The notes under the pieces: model-generated | Database searches by the model: none | Told to the model about the DNA's origin: nothing | The model's input: only the letters and a program-made list of their open reading frames with translations | Assembly: GCF_905171765.1 (NCBI RefSeq) | Contig: NC_053389.1 | Coordinates: 780,462,772-780,526,771 of the forward strand | Direction: 5' to 3' | Length of the DNA: 64,000 nucleotides | Origin: Bufo bufo | Lineage: Eukaryota > Chordata > Amphibia > Anura > Bufonidae | Shown: one piece after another, positions 33,252 through 45,304 of the stretch | Layout of the letters: every line of letters starts with the position of its first letter | Position numbering within the stretch: the stretch's first letter is position 1 | Made by a program: the position numbers and the translations under genes

Positions 33252-36200
33252 GGGACAGGACCATGTGTACCATTGTGTAGCATCCTCTCTGGACAGGACC
33301 ATGTCTGTGCAGCATCCTCTCAGGACAGGACCATGTGTACCATTGTGCAGCATCTTCTCAGGACAGGGCCATGTCTACCATTGTGTAGCATCCTCTCAGG
33401 ACAGAGCCATGTCTACCAATGTGTAGCATCCTCTCGGGACAGGGCCTTGTCTACCATTGTGCAGCATCCTCTCAGGACAGGGCCATGTCTACCAATGTGA
33501 AGCATCCTCTCTGGACAGGGCCATGTCTACCATTGTGTAGTATCCCCTTAGGACAGGGCCATGTCTACCATTGTGCAGCATCCTCTCAGGACAGGGCCAT
33601 GTCTACCATTGTGCAGCATCCTCTCAGGACAGGGCCATGTCTACCAATGTGTAGCATCCTCTCTGGACAGGGCCATGTCTACCATTGTGCAGCATCCTCT
33701 CAGGACAGGGCCATGTCTACCAATGTGTAGCATCCTCTCTGGACAGGACCATGTCTACCATTGTGCAGCATCCTCTCAGGACAGGGCCATGTCTACCATT
33801 GTGTAGCATCCTCTCAGGACAGGCCCATGTCTACCATTGTGTAGCATCCTCTCTGGACAGGGCCATGTCTACCATTGTGTACCATCCTCTCAGGACAGGA
33901 CCATGTCTACCATTGTGTACCATCCTCTCGGAACAGGGCCATGTCTACCATTGTGTAGCATCCCCTCAGAACAGTACCATGTCTACCATTGTGTAGCATC
34001 CTCTCGGCACAGGACCATGTCTAGCATTGTGTAGCATCCTCTCAGGACAGGGCCATGTCTACCATTGTGTACCATCCTCTCAGAACAGAGCCATGTCTAC
34101 CATTGTGTACCATCCTCTCAGGACAGAGCCATGTCTACCATTGTGCAGCATCCTCTCAGGACAGAGCCATGTCTACCATTGTGTACCATCCTCTTGGGAC
34201 AGGGCCATGTCTACCATTGTGTAGCATCCTCTCGGGACAGGGCCATGTCTACCATTGTGTAGCATCCTCTCAGGACAGGGCCATGTCTACCATTGTGTAG
34301 CATCCTCTCAGGACAGGGCCATGTCTACCATTGTGTACCATCCTCTCAGGACAGGGCCATGTCTACCATTGTGCAGCATCCTCTCAGAACAGAGCCATGT
34401 CTACCATTGTGTACCATCCTCTTGGGACAGGGCCATGTCTACCATTGTGTAGCATCCTCTCGGGACAGGGCCATGTCTACCATTGTGTAGCATCCTCTCG
34501 GGACAGGGCCATGTCTACCATTGTGTAGCATCCTCTCAGGACAGGGCCATGTCTACCATTCTGTACCATCCTCTCAGGACAGGGCCATGTCTACCATTGT
34601 GTACCATCCTCTTGGGACAGGGCCATGTCTACCATTGTGTAGCATCCTCTCGGGACAGGGCCATGTCTACCATTGTGTAGCATCCTCTCAGGACAGGGCC
34701 ATGTCTACCATTGTGCAGCATCCTCTCAGGACAGAGCCATGTCTACCATTGTGTACCATCCTTTTGGGACAGGGCCATGTCTACCATTGTGTAGCATCCT
34801 CTCGGGACAGGGCCATGTCTACCATTGTGTAGCATCCTCTCAGGACAGGGCCATGTCTACTATTGTGTAGCATCCTCTCAGGACAGGGCCATGTCTACCA
34901 TTGTGTAGCATCCTCTCAGGACAGGGCCATGTCTACCATTGTGTACCATCCTCTCAGGACAGGGCCATGTCTACCATTGTGCAGCATCCTCTCAGGACAG
35001 AGCCATGTCTACCACTGTGTACCATCCTCTTGGGACAGAGCCATGTCTACCATTGTGTAGCATCCTCTCGGGACAGGGCCATGTCTACCATTGTGTAGCA
35101 TCCTCTCGGGACAGGGCCATGTCTACCATTGTGTAGCATCCTCTCGGGACAGGGCCATGTCTACCATTCTGTACCATCCTCTCAGGACAGGGCCATGTCT
35201 ACCATTGTGTACCATCCTCTTGGGACAGGGCCATGTCTACCATTGTGTAGCATCCTCTCGGGACATGGCCATGTCTACCATTGTGTAGCATCCTCTCAGG
35301 ACAGGGCCATGTCTACCATTGTGCAGCATCCGCTCAGGACAGAGCCATGTCTACCATTGTGTACCATCCTCTTGGGACAGGGCCATGTCTACCATTGTGT
35401 AGCATCCTCTCGGGACAGGGCCATGTCTACCATTGTGTAGCATCCTCTCAGGACAGGGCCATGTCTACTATTGTGTACCATCCTCTCAGGACAGGGCCAT
35501 ATCTACCATTGTGTAGCATCCTCTCAGGACAGGGCCATGTCTACCATTGTGTACCATCCTCTCAGGACAGGGCCATGTCTACCATTGTGCAGCATCCTCT
35601 CAGGACAGAGCCATGTCTACCATTGTGTACCATCCTCTTGGGACAGGGCCATGTCTACCATTGTGTAGCATCCTCTCGGGACAGGGCCATGTCTACCATT
35701 GTGTAGCATCCTCTCGGGACAGGGCCATGTCTACCATTGTGTAGCATCCTCTCAGGACAGGGCCATGTCTACCATTCTGTACCATCCTCTCAGGACAGGG
35801 CCATGTCTACCATTGTGTACCATCCTCTTGGGACAGGGCCATGTCTACCATTGTGTAGCATCCTCTCAGGACAGGGCCATGTCTACCAATGTGTAGCATC
35901 CTCTCTAAACAGGGCCATGTCTACCATTGTGCAGCATCCTCTCAGGACAGGGCCATGTCTACCAATGTGTAGCATCCTCTCTGGACAGGACCATGTCTAC
36001 CATTGTGCAGCATCCTCTCAGGACAGGGCCATGTCTACCATTGTGTAGCATCCTCTCAGGACAGGGCCATGTCTACCATTGTGTAGCATCCTTTCTGGAC
36101 AGGGCCATGTCTACCATTGTGTACCATCCTCTCAGGACAGGACCATGTCTACCATTGTGTACCATCCTCTCAGGACAGAGCCATGTCTACCATTGTGCAG

Positions 36201-37650
36201 CATCCTCTCAGGACAGAGCCATGTCTACCATTGTGCAGCATCCTCTCAGGACAGAGCCATGTCTACCATTGTGTACTATCCTCTTGGGACAGGGCCATGT
36301 CTACCATTGTGTAGCATCCTCTCAGGACAGGGCCATGTCTACCATTGTGTACCATCCTCTCAGGACAGAGCCATGTCTACCATTGTGTACCATCCTCTCA
36401 GGACAGAGCCATGTTTACCATTGTGCAGCATCCTCTCAGGACAGAGCCATGTCTACCATTGTGTACCATCCTCTTGGGACAGGGCCATGTCTACCATTGT
36501 GTAGCATCCTCTCGGGACAGGGCCATGTCTACCATTGCGTAGCATCCTCTCAGGACAGGGCCATGTCTACTATTGTGTACCATCCTCTCAGGACAGAGCC
36601 ATGTCTACCATTGTGTACCATCCTCTTGGGACAGGGCCATGTCTACCATTGTGTAGCATCCTCTCGGGACAGGGCCATGTCTACCATTGTGTAGCATCCT
36701 CTCAGGACAGGGCCATGTCTACTATTGTGTACCATCCTCTCAGGACAGGGCCATGTCTACCATTGTGTAGCATCCTCTCAGGACAGGGCCATGTCTACCA
36801 TTGTGTACCATCCTCTCAGGACAGGGCCATGTCTACCATTGTGCAGCATCCTCTCAGGACAGAGCCATGTCTACCATTGTGTACCATCCTCTTGGGACAG
36901 GGCCATGTCTACCATTGTGTAGCATCCTCTCGGGACAGGACCATGTCTACCATTGTGTAGCATCCTCTCGGGACAGGGCCATGTCTACCATTGTGTAGCA
37001 TCCTCTCGGGACAGGGCCATGTCTACCATTCTGTACCATCCTCTCAGGACAGGGCCATGTCTACCATTGTGTACCATCCTCTTGGGACAGGGCCATGTCT
37101 ACCATTGTGTAGCATCCTCTCGGGACAGGGCCATGTCTACCATTGTGTAGCATCCTCTCAGGACAGGGCCATGTCTACCATTGTGCAGCATCCTCTCAGG
37201 ACAGAGCCATGTCTACCATTGTGTACCATCCTCTTGGGACAGGGCCATGTCTACCATTGTGTAGCATCCTCTCGGGACAGGGCCATGTCTACAATTGTGT
37301 AGCATCCTCTCGGGACAGGGCCATGTCTACCATTGTGTACCATCCTCTCAGGACAGGGCCATGTCTACCATTGTGCAGCATCCTCTCAGGACAGGGCCAT
37401 GTCTACCATTGTGTAGCATCTTTTCAGGACAGGGCCATGTCTACCATTGTGTACCATCCTCTCAGGACAGGGCCATGTCTACCATTGTGCAGCATCCTCT
37501 CAGGACAGGGCCATGTCTACCATTGTGTAGCATCTTTTCAGGACAGGGCCATGTCTACCATTGTGTAGCATCTTCTCAGGACAGGGCCATGTCTACCATT
37601 GTGTAGCATCCTCTCAGGACAGGGCCATGTCTACCATTGTGTAGCATCCC
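33252..37650. repeat. 38-bp minisatellite, about 115 copies, with 608-bp higher-order repeat
   Basis: The unit is GTAGCATCCTCTCAGGACAG plus GGCCATGTCTACCATTGT, 38 bp. Variants (GTACC, GCAGC, CGGGAC, TTGGGAC) recur in fixed order. The rare CTGTACC variant occurs at 34561, 35169, 35777 and 37031. The first two intervals are 608 bp (16 units) and the third is 1254 bp (33 units). This is a higher-order repeat. The many 65-, 103- and 141-codon frames are artefacts. Confidence 0.97.
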
Positions 37651-38590
37651 TTATTCGTTTGGGAGAGGAAAATTGTCCCATTCTTGTCTGATGTAGGATT
37701 CTAGCTGCTCAACAGCTCTAGGGCCTTCTCTAGCACACTTTTACATAAGCATCCAGAAATAGGGGTGTAACACTTCTCTCTCACTATGCAACCACAGGGC
37801 GGACCCCAATGTCAGACTAAATTCTGCACCTTTTTTATCCGTTGCTGTACTCACAGTTATGATTTCCTTAATGTCCTCAGTGGAATGTGGGCTGTTTTTT
37901 AATGTATGTCTGCAGTGACCGGGTTTGAAGTGGCCCCAACAAAAGGCTCGATTTCCCAGACACAGTTGTGGTGTCACCATGTGTTGCTGCTTTCTGACGG
38001 GCATGGTAAAGTGTGGTGCCCCCTTATCTTCAGACCTTAGGGGCACTGACTACTCTATTTTTATAGTGGGAGGGGTGAAGTTTGAGAAGCACAGCCTAAC
38101 AGAAATCAATGTTGCAGTTCATGGCTGCCATAGACCTGTATTGTGTCTCAATAAAAGTCAATGGGAATGACTAAGCAGTTTACAGATGAAAACAACCATC
38201 TGACAGAGCTAAACCAGATGGTCAAAAGTTCACTGTGTCTGTTTCTCGTCCGCTCTGGGTGCTCGCTCTCAGGGGGATGCTAGAGCCCAGCGGCAATGAG
38301 AAGTTCCATCAATACAGATGGAAGCGCTGATTGCTGGAGTTGCGGTCCTGTGACTCACTGACCGTTCAGCTCCCCGTGCTCTGAGTGTTGAAGCATGAAG
38401 CCTTCTGCTCCCTGCTTCACCATTCAGCCTGCAGACACAGATCATGCTGCCGGCCTGTGTGGGAGGAGCCTGCATCCTGGGAATCTGCCTGTGCTCCTCC
38501 CACACAGTGCTGCAGAGTGATCTGTGTCTGCAGGGGAGAGAGGGATGTGAGCTTCAGGAACGGGACAAGGTGAGTAGTTACTGTTTGTTT
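37651..38590. other. No gene seen
   Basis: Short frames on both strands with no family resemblance. 38330-38560 is GC-richer and mildly inverted-repeat-like (CACAGATCATGCTGCC...GTGATCTGTGTCTG). Confidence 0.4.
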
Positions 38591-39390
38591 TTTTTAACAC
38601 AGAGGGGGCACAGAGGGCTTAACTTCTATGAAGGGGGCTCAGAGGGCATTACTACTGTGAAAGTGGCACAGAGGGCTTTATTACTATGGGGGGGGGGGAC
38701 AAAAGACATTACTACTAAGGAGGGGACAAAATGGGCATTATTACTATGAAAGGGGCACAATGAGCATTATTACTACAAAGGGGGCACCATGGGCATTACT
38801 GCTGTGAAGGGGGCACAATGAGCATTACTACTATGAAGGGGGCACAATGGGCATTATTACTATGAAGGGGCACAATGGGCATTACTATTGTGAAGGGGCA
38901 TAACTGTCATGGGGGCACAGTGAGGACATAACTACTGTGAAGGGGCACAGAGAGGGCATAACTACTGTGAAAGGGGCACACAGAGGGCATAATTACTGTG
39001 AAAGGGGCACAGAGAGGGCAAAACTACTGTGAAAGGAGCACAGAGAGGGCATAACTACTGTGAAGGGGGCACAAAGAGGGCATTACAACTGTGAGTGGGG
39101 CACAGATAGGGCATTACTACTGTGAAAGGGGCACAGAGAGGGCATAACTATTGTGAGGGGGGCACAATGAATAGATAAGTACTTTAAGGGTGCACAATGT
39201 GGGCATAACTACTGTGAAAGTTGTACAAATGAGGGCATAAATACTGTAAGAAACTACAGTGTGGGCATAACTACCGTGAGGGGGCACAATATGGGCATTA
39301 CTACCGTGAGCGGGCACATATCTGGACAAAACTACTGTGAAGGTTGTACAATGAGGGCAATACTACTGTGAGGGGGTAAAATTTTTAAAG
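38590..39390. repeat. Degenerate tandem repeat, about 28-32 bp unit
   Basis: Loose repetition of GGGGCACAGAGAGGGCATAACTACTGTGAAA with many length and base changes. The motif (GGGCA...TACT...GGCACA) resembles the arrays inside the hAT elements at 41800 and 63520, suggesting this may be the core of another such element. Confidence 0.8.
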
Positions 39391-39544
39391 TATTGGTGGG
39401 GGGATGCTAAAGAAAGGACCCGCCTCGGGTGCCAAACACCTTAGGTACGCCACTGCTCCTCCCTATGGAAGGATCAGCCCCACCTAGTGATGGTAGCTCT
39501 AACCTATTAACTCCTTGTGTACTATGAAATACATGAAATACATA

Positions 39545-40467
39545 CAGTACAGACCAAAAGTTTGGACACACCTTCTCATTCAAAGAGTTTTCTTTATTTT
39601 CATGACTATGGAAATTGTAGATTCACACTGAAGGCATCAAAACTATGAATTAACACATGTGGAATTATATACATAACAAACAAGTGTGAAACAACTGAAA
39701 ATATGTCATATTCTAGGTTCTTCAAAGTAGACACCTTTTGCTTTGATTACTGCTTTGCACACTCTTGGCATTCTCTTGATGAGCTTCAAGAGGTAGTCCC
39801 CTGAAATGGTTTTCACTTCACAGGTGTGCCCTGTCAGGTTTAATAAGTGGGATTTCTTGCCTTATAAATAGGGTTGGGACCATCAGTTGCGTTGAGGAGA
39901 AGTCAGGTGGATACACAGCTGATAGTCCTACTGAATAGACTGTTAGAATTTGTATTAGGGCAAGAAAGAAAAACGAGTGGCCATCATTACTTTAAGAAAT
40001 GACGGTCAGTCAGTCAGCCGAAAAATTGGGAAAACTTTGAAAGTAAGGGCTATTTGACCATGAAGGAGAGTGATGGGGTGCTGCGCCAGATGACCTGGCC
40101 TTCACAGTCACCGGACCTGAACCCAATTGAGATGGTTTGGGGTGAGCTGGACCGCAGAGTGAAGGCAAAAGGGCCAACAAGTGCTAAGCATCTCTGGGAA
40201 CTCCTTCAAGACTGTTGGAAGACCATTTCAGGGGACTACCTCTTGAAGCTCATCAAGAGAATGCCAAGAGTGTGCAAAGCAGTAATCAAAGCAAAAGGTG
40301 GCTACTTTGAAGAACCTAGAATATGACATATTTTCAGTTGTTTCACACTTGTTTGTTATGTATATAATTCCACATGTGTTAATTCATAGTTTTGATGCCT
40401 TTATAGTTATGAAAATAAAGAAAACTCTTCGAATGAGAAGGTGTGTCCAAACATTTGGTCTGTACTG
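39545..40467. mobile_element. Internally deleted Tc1-like transposon
   Basis: Termini CAGTACAGACCAAAAGTTTG and CAGTACAGACCAAATGTTTG (read inward from the right) lie between TA at 39543-39544 and 40468-40469. The remaining interior joins the first part of the transposase leader to its C-terminus near 40050, so most of the gene has been deleted. Length 923 bp against about 1.6 kb for full copies. Confidence 0.93.
40054..40326 (+). pseudogene. Tc1 transposase C-terminal fragment
   Basis: Only the end of the catalytic domain survives, with the WPSQSPDLNPIEMVW motif that carries the third acidic residue, and the conserved end RMPRVCKAVIKAKGG. The DNA-binding domains and first two acidic residues are deleted. 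Confidence 0.9.
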
Positions 40468-40969
40468 TACATCACACAAAAACACATTTTTAACCCCTTC
40501 GCAGTGTACCACTACCGTAGTAGTGGGATGCCGCACCCTGCAGTAACATAGCCATCTCTGAGGCCCACATCTCTTGCTCTGCCCGGAGATCCAATGCTCT
40601 GTTTCTACCTCTGACACCTAACCTAGGCTCCACAACCCCTCTTCAGTCAGGCTGTCCTCCAGCCACCTCCAACAACCTCTACTAGCGCCAAACAGCCCCT
40701 ACTTACAGACTCCTCTTCAGGAATGGTGTGACACCACCTAGCCGCCATTACAAGGTGCCATATGATGTCAAAAGAATCAGTACTATATAGTTACCATCAT
40801 CATCATCATTAAAGGGACAGTATCCATGTAATATAAAAAATACAGTGCACTATACACAGTGAAAACACATAAAACTGTGAGAATAATAATCAATCCATAA
40901 TAACATAGAGGGCACAATAACAGCAGTGCACGACTTAAATGAGTATAGACTCCCCTTACAGGCAGTCCT
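40468..40969. other. No gene seen
   Basis: Ordinary intergenic sequence. A short (CAT)n run lies at about 40797-40809. Confidence 0.4.
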
Positions 40970-41136
40970 TTCATTAAAGAGGACCCATCACCTCTCCCGA
41001 CATGTTAGTTTTAGTAACTACTTGCATTGTAATATCAATTCTGGAGCATCTATTCTTATGACTTCATGATGCACCGTTCCTCTATTATTCCCATTAGAAG
41101 TTTTAGAATGAATTTCTAGCCGTCTGCAATAAAGGT
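40970..41136. mobile_element. Left arm of foldback repeat 'X', copy 3
   Basis: AGGACCCATCACCTCTCCCGACATG to CTAGCCGTCTGCAATAAAGGT matches the left part of X copy 2. The matching right arm lies 7 kb away at 48041-48290, so the LTR element landed inside this X copy. Confidence 0.8.
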
Positions 41137-41211
41137 TCAGCGACAAGGCGTCCCTTTTAAGATAAGTGAAGCAACAAGGGCACAGGGCTCCTTTTTAGTG
41201 ATATAGTAGAT

Positions 41212-41358
41212 CAGGGCTGGCAAACCTGCGGCTCTCCAGCTGTTGCAAAACTACAACTCCCAGCATGCCCAGACTGCTTACAGCTATCAGCCTACAGCAG
41301 GGCATGGTGGGAATTGTAGTTTTACAACAGCTGGAGAGCCGCAGGTTGGCCAGCCCTG
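41212..41358. mobile_element. 147-bp hAT MITE in the LTR
   Basis: Ends CAGGGCTGGCAAACCTGCGG and its near-mirror CCGCAGGTTGGCCAGCCCTG are flanked by an exact 8-bp duplication TAGTAGAT (41204-41211 and 41359-41366). The arms pair almost completely (ACTACAACTCCCAGCATGCC against GGCATGGTGGGAATTGTAGT). Confidence 0.95.
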
Positions 41359-41468
41359 TAGTAGATGGTATCCAGATGTAGGAATGGCCAAGTGGTATAG
41401 GGTGGCCTATAATGTCCCCTAATGTTTTGTGCACGTGTCACGGTGCTCCTACATGGATACGCTGGAAC

Positions 41469-43585
41469 CACTGCCGGATCCAGGGGTGGGGGGGCAACGG
41501 GGCAATTGCCCCTCCAAGCTGCTAAGAAGTGGGGGCGGCAGCCGCAGGACAGCGATACAGATGGCTGTGCTGCAATTGTGAAGGGCAGGGGAGGAGAGGT
41601 GTGTCCCTTCCCCTTCCTCTGATAGGCTACAGGCACTAGGCCGGCAGCCTATCAGAGGCCGGTGTAGGCGGCGCAATGACATCATCGCGCCGCCTGAGCC
41701 ATACAGCGCAGGACACAGGCCGGAAGAGGCCTGCATCGCATCGCTGACATATACTTACCTCTAAGTGTTTTTTTTTATTTTATATATATATACAATAGTT
41801 TTACTGCCACATTAGGGGGGCCATCTTGTTACTGGCAAATTAGGGGGAGGGCCTCTTGTTACTGGCACATTAGGGGGAGGGCCTCTTGTTACTGGCACAT
41901 TAGGGGGAGGGCCTCTTGTTACTGGCACATTAGGGGGGTCTCTTGTTACTGCCACATTAGGGGGGCTCTTGTTACTGGCACATTAGGGGGGCTCTTGTTA
42001 CTGGCACATTAGGGGGGCCTCTTGTCCTGGCACATTAGGGGGAGGGCCTCTTGTTACTGGCACATTAGGGGGGCCTCTTGTTACTGGCACATTAGGGGGG
42101 CCTCTTGTTACTGGCACATTAGGGGGGCCTCTTGTTACTGGCACATTAGGGGGGCTCTTGTTACTGGCACATTAGAGGGGGCTCTTGTTACTGGCACATT
42201 AGGGGGGGGCCTCTTGTTACTGGCACATTAGGGGGGCCTCTTGTTACCGGCACATTAGGGGGGTCTCTTGTTACTGCCACATTAGGGGGGCTCTTGTTAC
42301 TGGCACATTAGGGGGGCCTCTTGTTACTGGCACATTAGGGGGGCTCTTGTTACTGGCACATTAGGGGGGGCTCTTGTTACTGGCACATTAGGGGGGGGCC
42401 TCTTGTTACTGGCACATTAGGGGCGCCTCTTGTTACCGGCACATTAGGGGGGTCTCTTGTTACTGCCACATTAGGGGGGCTCTTGTTACTGGCACATTAG
42501 GGGGGCTCTTGTTACTGGCACATTAGGGGGGCTCTTGTTACTGGCACATTAGGGGGGCCTCTTGTTACTGGCACATTAGGGGGGCCTCTTGTTACTAGCA
42601 CATTAGGGGTGCTCTTGTTACTGGCACATTAGGGGGGCTCTTCTTACTGGCACATTATTGGTGGGCACTATAGGGGCATCTACTGAGGCCACAAAGAAGG
42701 GGTATTTTATATGGGGGGCTCTGTACAGTAGCATTTTATACTGGGGCACATTATGGTGGGTACTATGGGGAAGGAAGAGGAGGAGTACTATGGGGTCATC
42801 TACGGGGGGCACTAAGAAGGGGTATTTTATACTTGCAAATTATGAGGGACACTGGAAGGAAGGGGGGAGAGGAGCACTATGGGGGCATTTACTGGGGGCA
42901 CTATATAGGGGTATTTTATACTGGCACATTATGGGTACTGAGGCACTATATATGGGTACTGAGGCACTATATATGGGGCATTTTATACTGGTATATTATG
43001 GGGGCACTAGAAGGAAGGGGGGAGAGGAGCACTATGGGGGCATTTACTGGGGGCACGATATAGGGGTATTTTATACTGGCACATTATGGGTACAGTATGG
43101 GGACATTAGCTCAACTGCTGCATTACAAGAGGGTATTTTTTGCACTGTCTATTATAAGGAGAATTATTACTACGGGGGGGGGGGGGGGCATTATGGTGGG
43201 CTTTATTACTCCCCCATGGTATGAGCCCCCGAGTAGCAGCACCAGCCTCTCTCTGCTCTGCTATCCCACTGCCCCTTCTCCAAATACTTATTATGAAATC
43301 TTTCTCATTAGGATAAAACACAACATCAGCTCCGCGGAGCCCCCCGGCCAAAGTGTTGAAGTGGTGTCCGAGATCCCCAAGGGCCAAGCCAAGTAATTGT
43401 AAGTTTTCATGTGAAATATGTTTGTTATACACATATAGCATACACTGTGCCACACAATATACAGTATACCTCTACACTGTGCCCCACAATATACAGTATA
43501 CCGCTACACTGTGTAGTCTTGTGGCGGCAGACAGAAAATAATCTGGAAGTACCCCTCCCGAGACCAGGCTCCGGATCCGCCACTG
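41469..43585. mobile_element. hAT-like element (2.1 kb) containing its own minisatellite
   Basis: Terminal repeats CACTGCCGGATCC and CAGTGGCGGATCC (read inward from the right) sit between exact copies of GCTGGAAC (41461-41468 and 43586-43593), an 8-bp hAT-type duplication. It is inserted in the LTR, and the LTR sequence continues on either side. Inside are a GC-rich segment (41480-41750), a minisatellite (41805-42660) and a degenerate extension. No transposase is encoded. A related element starts near 62866. Confidence 0.92.
41805..42660. repeat. 25-28-bp minisatellite inside the hAT-like element
   Basis: The unit TTACTGGCACATTAGGGGGG followed by CCTCTTG or CTCTTG occurs about 33 times. G-run length varies from unit to unit. 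The pattern degrades into ACTGGCACATTATGG-containing sequence up to about 43110. Confidence 0.93.
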
Positions 43586-44079
43586 GCTGGAACCCCAGGC
43601 GTTGTTGTCCGAAGCAGACAAATAGAGGGTAGTTAAATTAGAGGATGGAGAAATAAATTGAGTCCAGACCTTTTGATGACGTTCAATAACAGCTTTACTT
43701 GAATAAACATTTCTCCAACAGTTTCAGGCTTTGTCTTGGTTCCCAGCAGGCTTTAGCATTAACTCTGGCAGGCAAACAAACTCAACTTTGCTACATATGT
43801 TGCTCTCTGGCTCTGTTGTGCTGACAGGCCGACTGAATAACTTTGCTTTAGCTGTCTGCTGCAACTTTTCTCTTTGTATGGTTTGATTCTAGCTTAATTC
43901 AGGGAACTTTTCCTCCTTGCTTCAGAGGCTCCATGCTGTGGCCTCCACACCCAGCAGAGCTGAAGGGGCTCTAGCTGGCCTAGGACAGGCACGTCCAGCA
44001 GGTACGTGTACCTGCTGCACACCCTCCCTTGGCAGGGGGAAAACTGCAACTGACTCTAATGGCACTCCGGGACATTTCA

Positions 44080-44090
44080 TTCCCCCTTAC
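44080..44090 (-). promoter_or_regulatory. Polypurine tract of the LTR element
   Basis: In - strand sense GTAAGGGGGAA lies directly before the 3' LTR start TGAAATGTCC. This is the expected position of the plus-strand primer in LTR retroelements. Confidence 0.7.
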
Positions 44091-45304
44091 ATAAAACCCA
44101 AGCCGCCCTTTGCTTGTGCTTAGGAGGTGCTCTAAGGGTACCATATAAAAAGTTAAAGTGCTGCATGAGCATGCAGACTGTTACACATATGCCCACAAGT
44201 AGAAGGGTGGCTTCATCCTGTATTCCTTTCTTAGCACCAAGGTCTAATCATGCTTTACGCTTCGTCACCTTGATGTCTGAACAGGTAGCTACAAAATTTT
44301 GCTTGGTAATGCACAAAGCCTTAGAACATACACAAATTAGGATGAGGAGGCAGTGCTCTCCCATCTCTCCAGGAGGACTATTCCCTCTAAACACATATTA
44401 GCAGCAGGTTACCCCTGATGATGTTAGATATGCTTGTGACTTACCACTTGGTTCCCCCTGTGTAGCAATTATACAATACAATATAATACCTAGGCTATCT
44501 AGCTAACACAAGGCAAAATAAGAACCATTAGTATTGCCATCCTCAGAGGCAGTCCATAATGAGCAAAGACGATGTTAGAGCTGCTTGTGACGTACCAGAC
44601 GTCCTCAGAGGCAGTCCATAATGAGCTAGGAAAGTAAGGTACTACCTATCTGGCTAACAATGTAAAGTGCAAAGTCCATACAAAAGTGCATGATGTCACA
44701 TTGTGGCACCTGTAAAGAAATACACACAATTGGCACAATTCTTTAAACGTTGCTGAAACAGTAAAAACGTTAGTGCAGAAATATAAGGCAAATAGATAAG
44801 GCATTTAATAAATTCACTTTTGAGTCCTTTTCTTCAATGCTTGGATTAAGTGCACCAAACGGGAACATGAAGTGCAACAAAGTCCTTGGTAATTCACAGG
44901 AAATAATGTCATTATTTATAATCCAAATGAGGTAGTAATTGTCATTTGTAATCCATATAAGGCAATAATGGTATTTGTAATCCACACGGGTAGGATGTAA
45001 AATAGCAACACAGGACAATGAAAACCCTTTTAGCAAAAGGGGGCTCCCAAATAACCTGAGAAGGGGGGAAAAAGGATCTATGTGTAACCACACGCAACAT
45101 GAAGGTAGTTGACTGAAGATGGGGTAACTCACAGTTGGGGGGAGTCCTGACTAAATGTGACCATCCAGGTGAGGACACAACGGGGGCAACCTGAAACATA
45201 AAACAATGCCAACAAGCCCTCACCCTTCAGGAGTAGTCCATGCTGTGGCTCCCAGAAGTCCTTGGTTCTTTCTTTAGGTGAAGACGATTATGAGGAGAGG
45301 CTCT
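44091..45304. other. Internal region of the LTR element, noncoding as far as I can see
   Basis: No frame with recognisable domains on either strand. A short duplication of CCTCAGAGGCAGTCCATAATGAGC occurs at about 44542 and 44603. Confidence 0.5.

Larger units (their letters stand above)
41137..44079 (-). repeat. 3' LTR of the element (split by two hAT insertions)
   Basis: Matches the other LTR over GTGAAGCAACAAGGGCACAG, the AGCAGACAAATAGAG region, CTTTACTTGAATAAACATTTC and GCAACTGACT. It also lacks about 210 bp that the 5' LTR has near its U3 start. The interruptions at 41212-41358 and 41469-43585 are later hAT insertions. Confidence 0.82.

Noticed and set aside
33252..37650. Regular repeats with short 'spacer' variation, superficially like a CRISPR array
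   Set aside because: The repeats are head-to-tail 38-bp units without unique spacers, in a vertebrate genome. It is a minisatellite.
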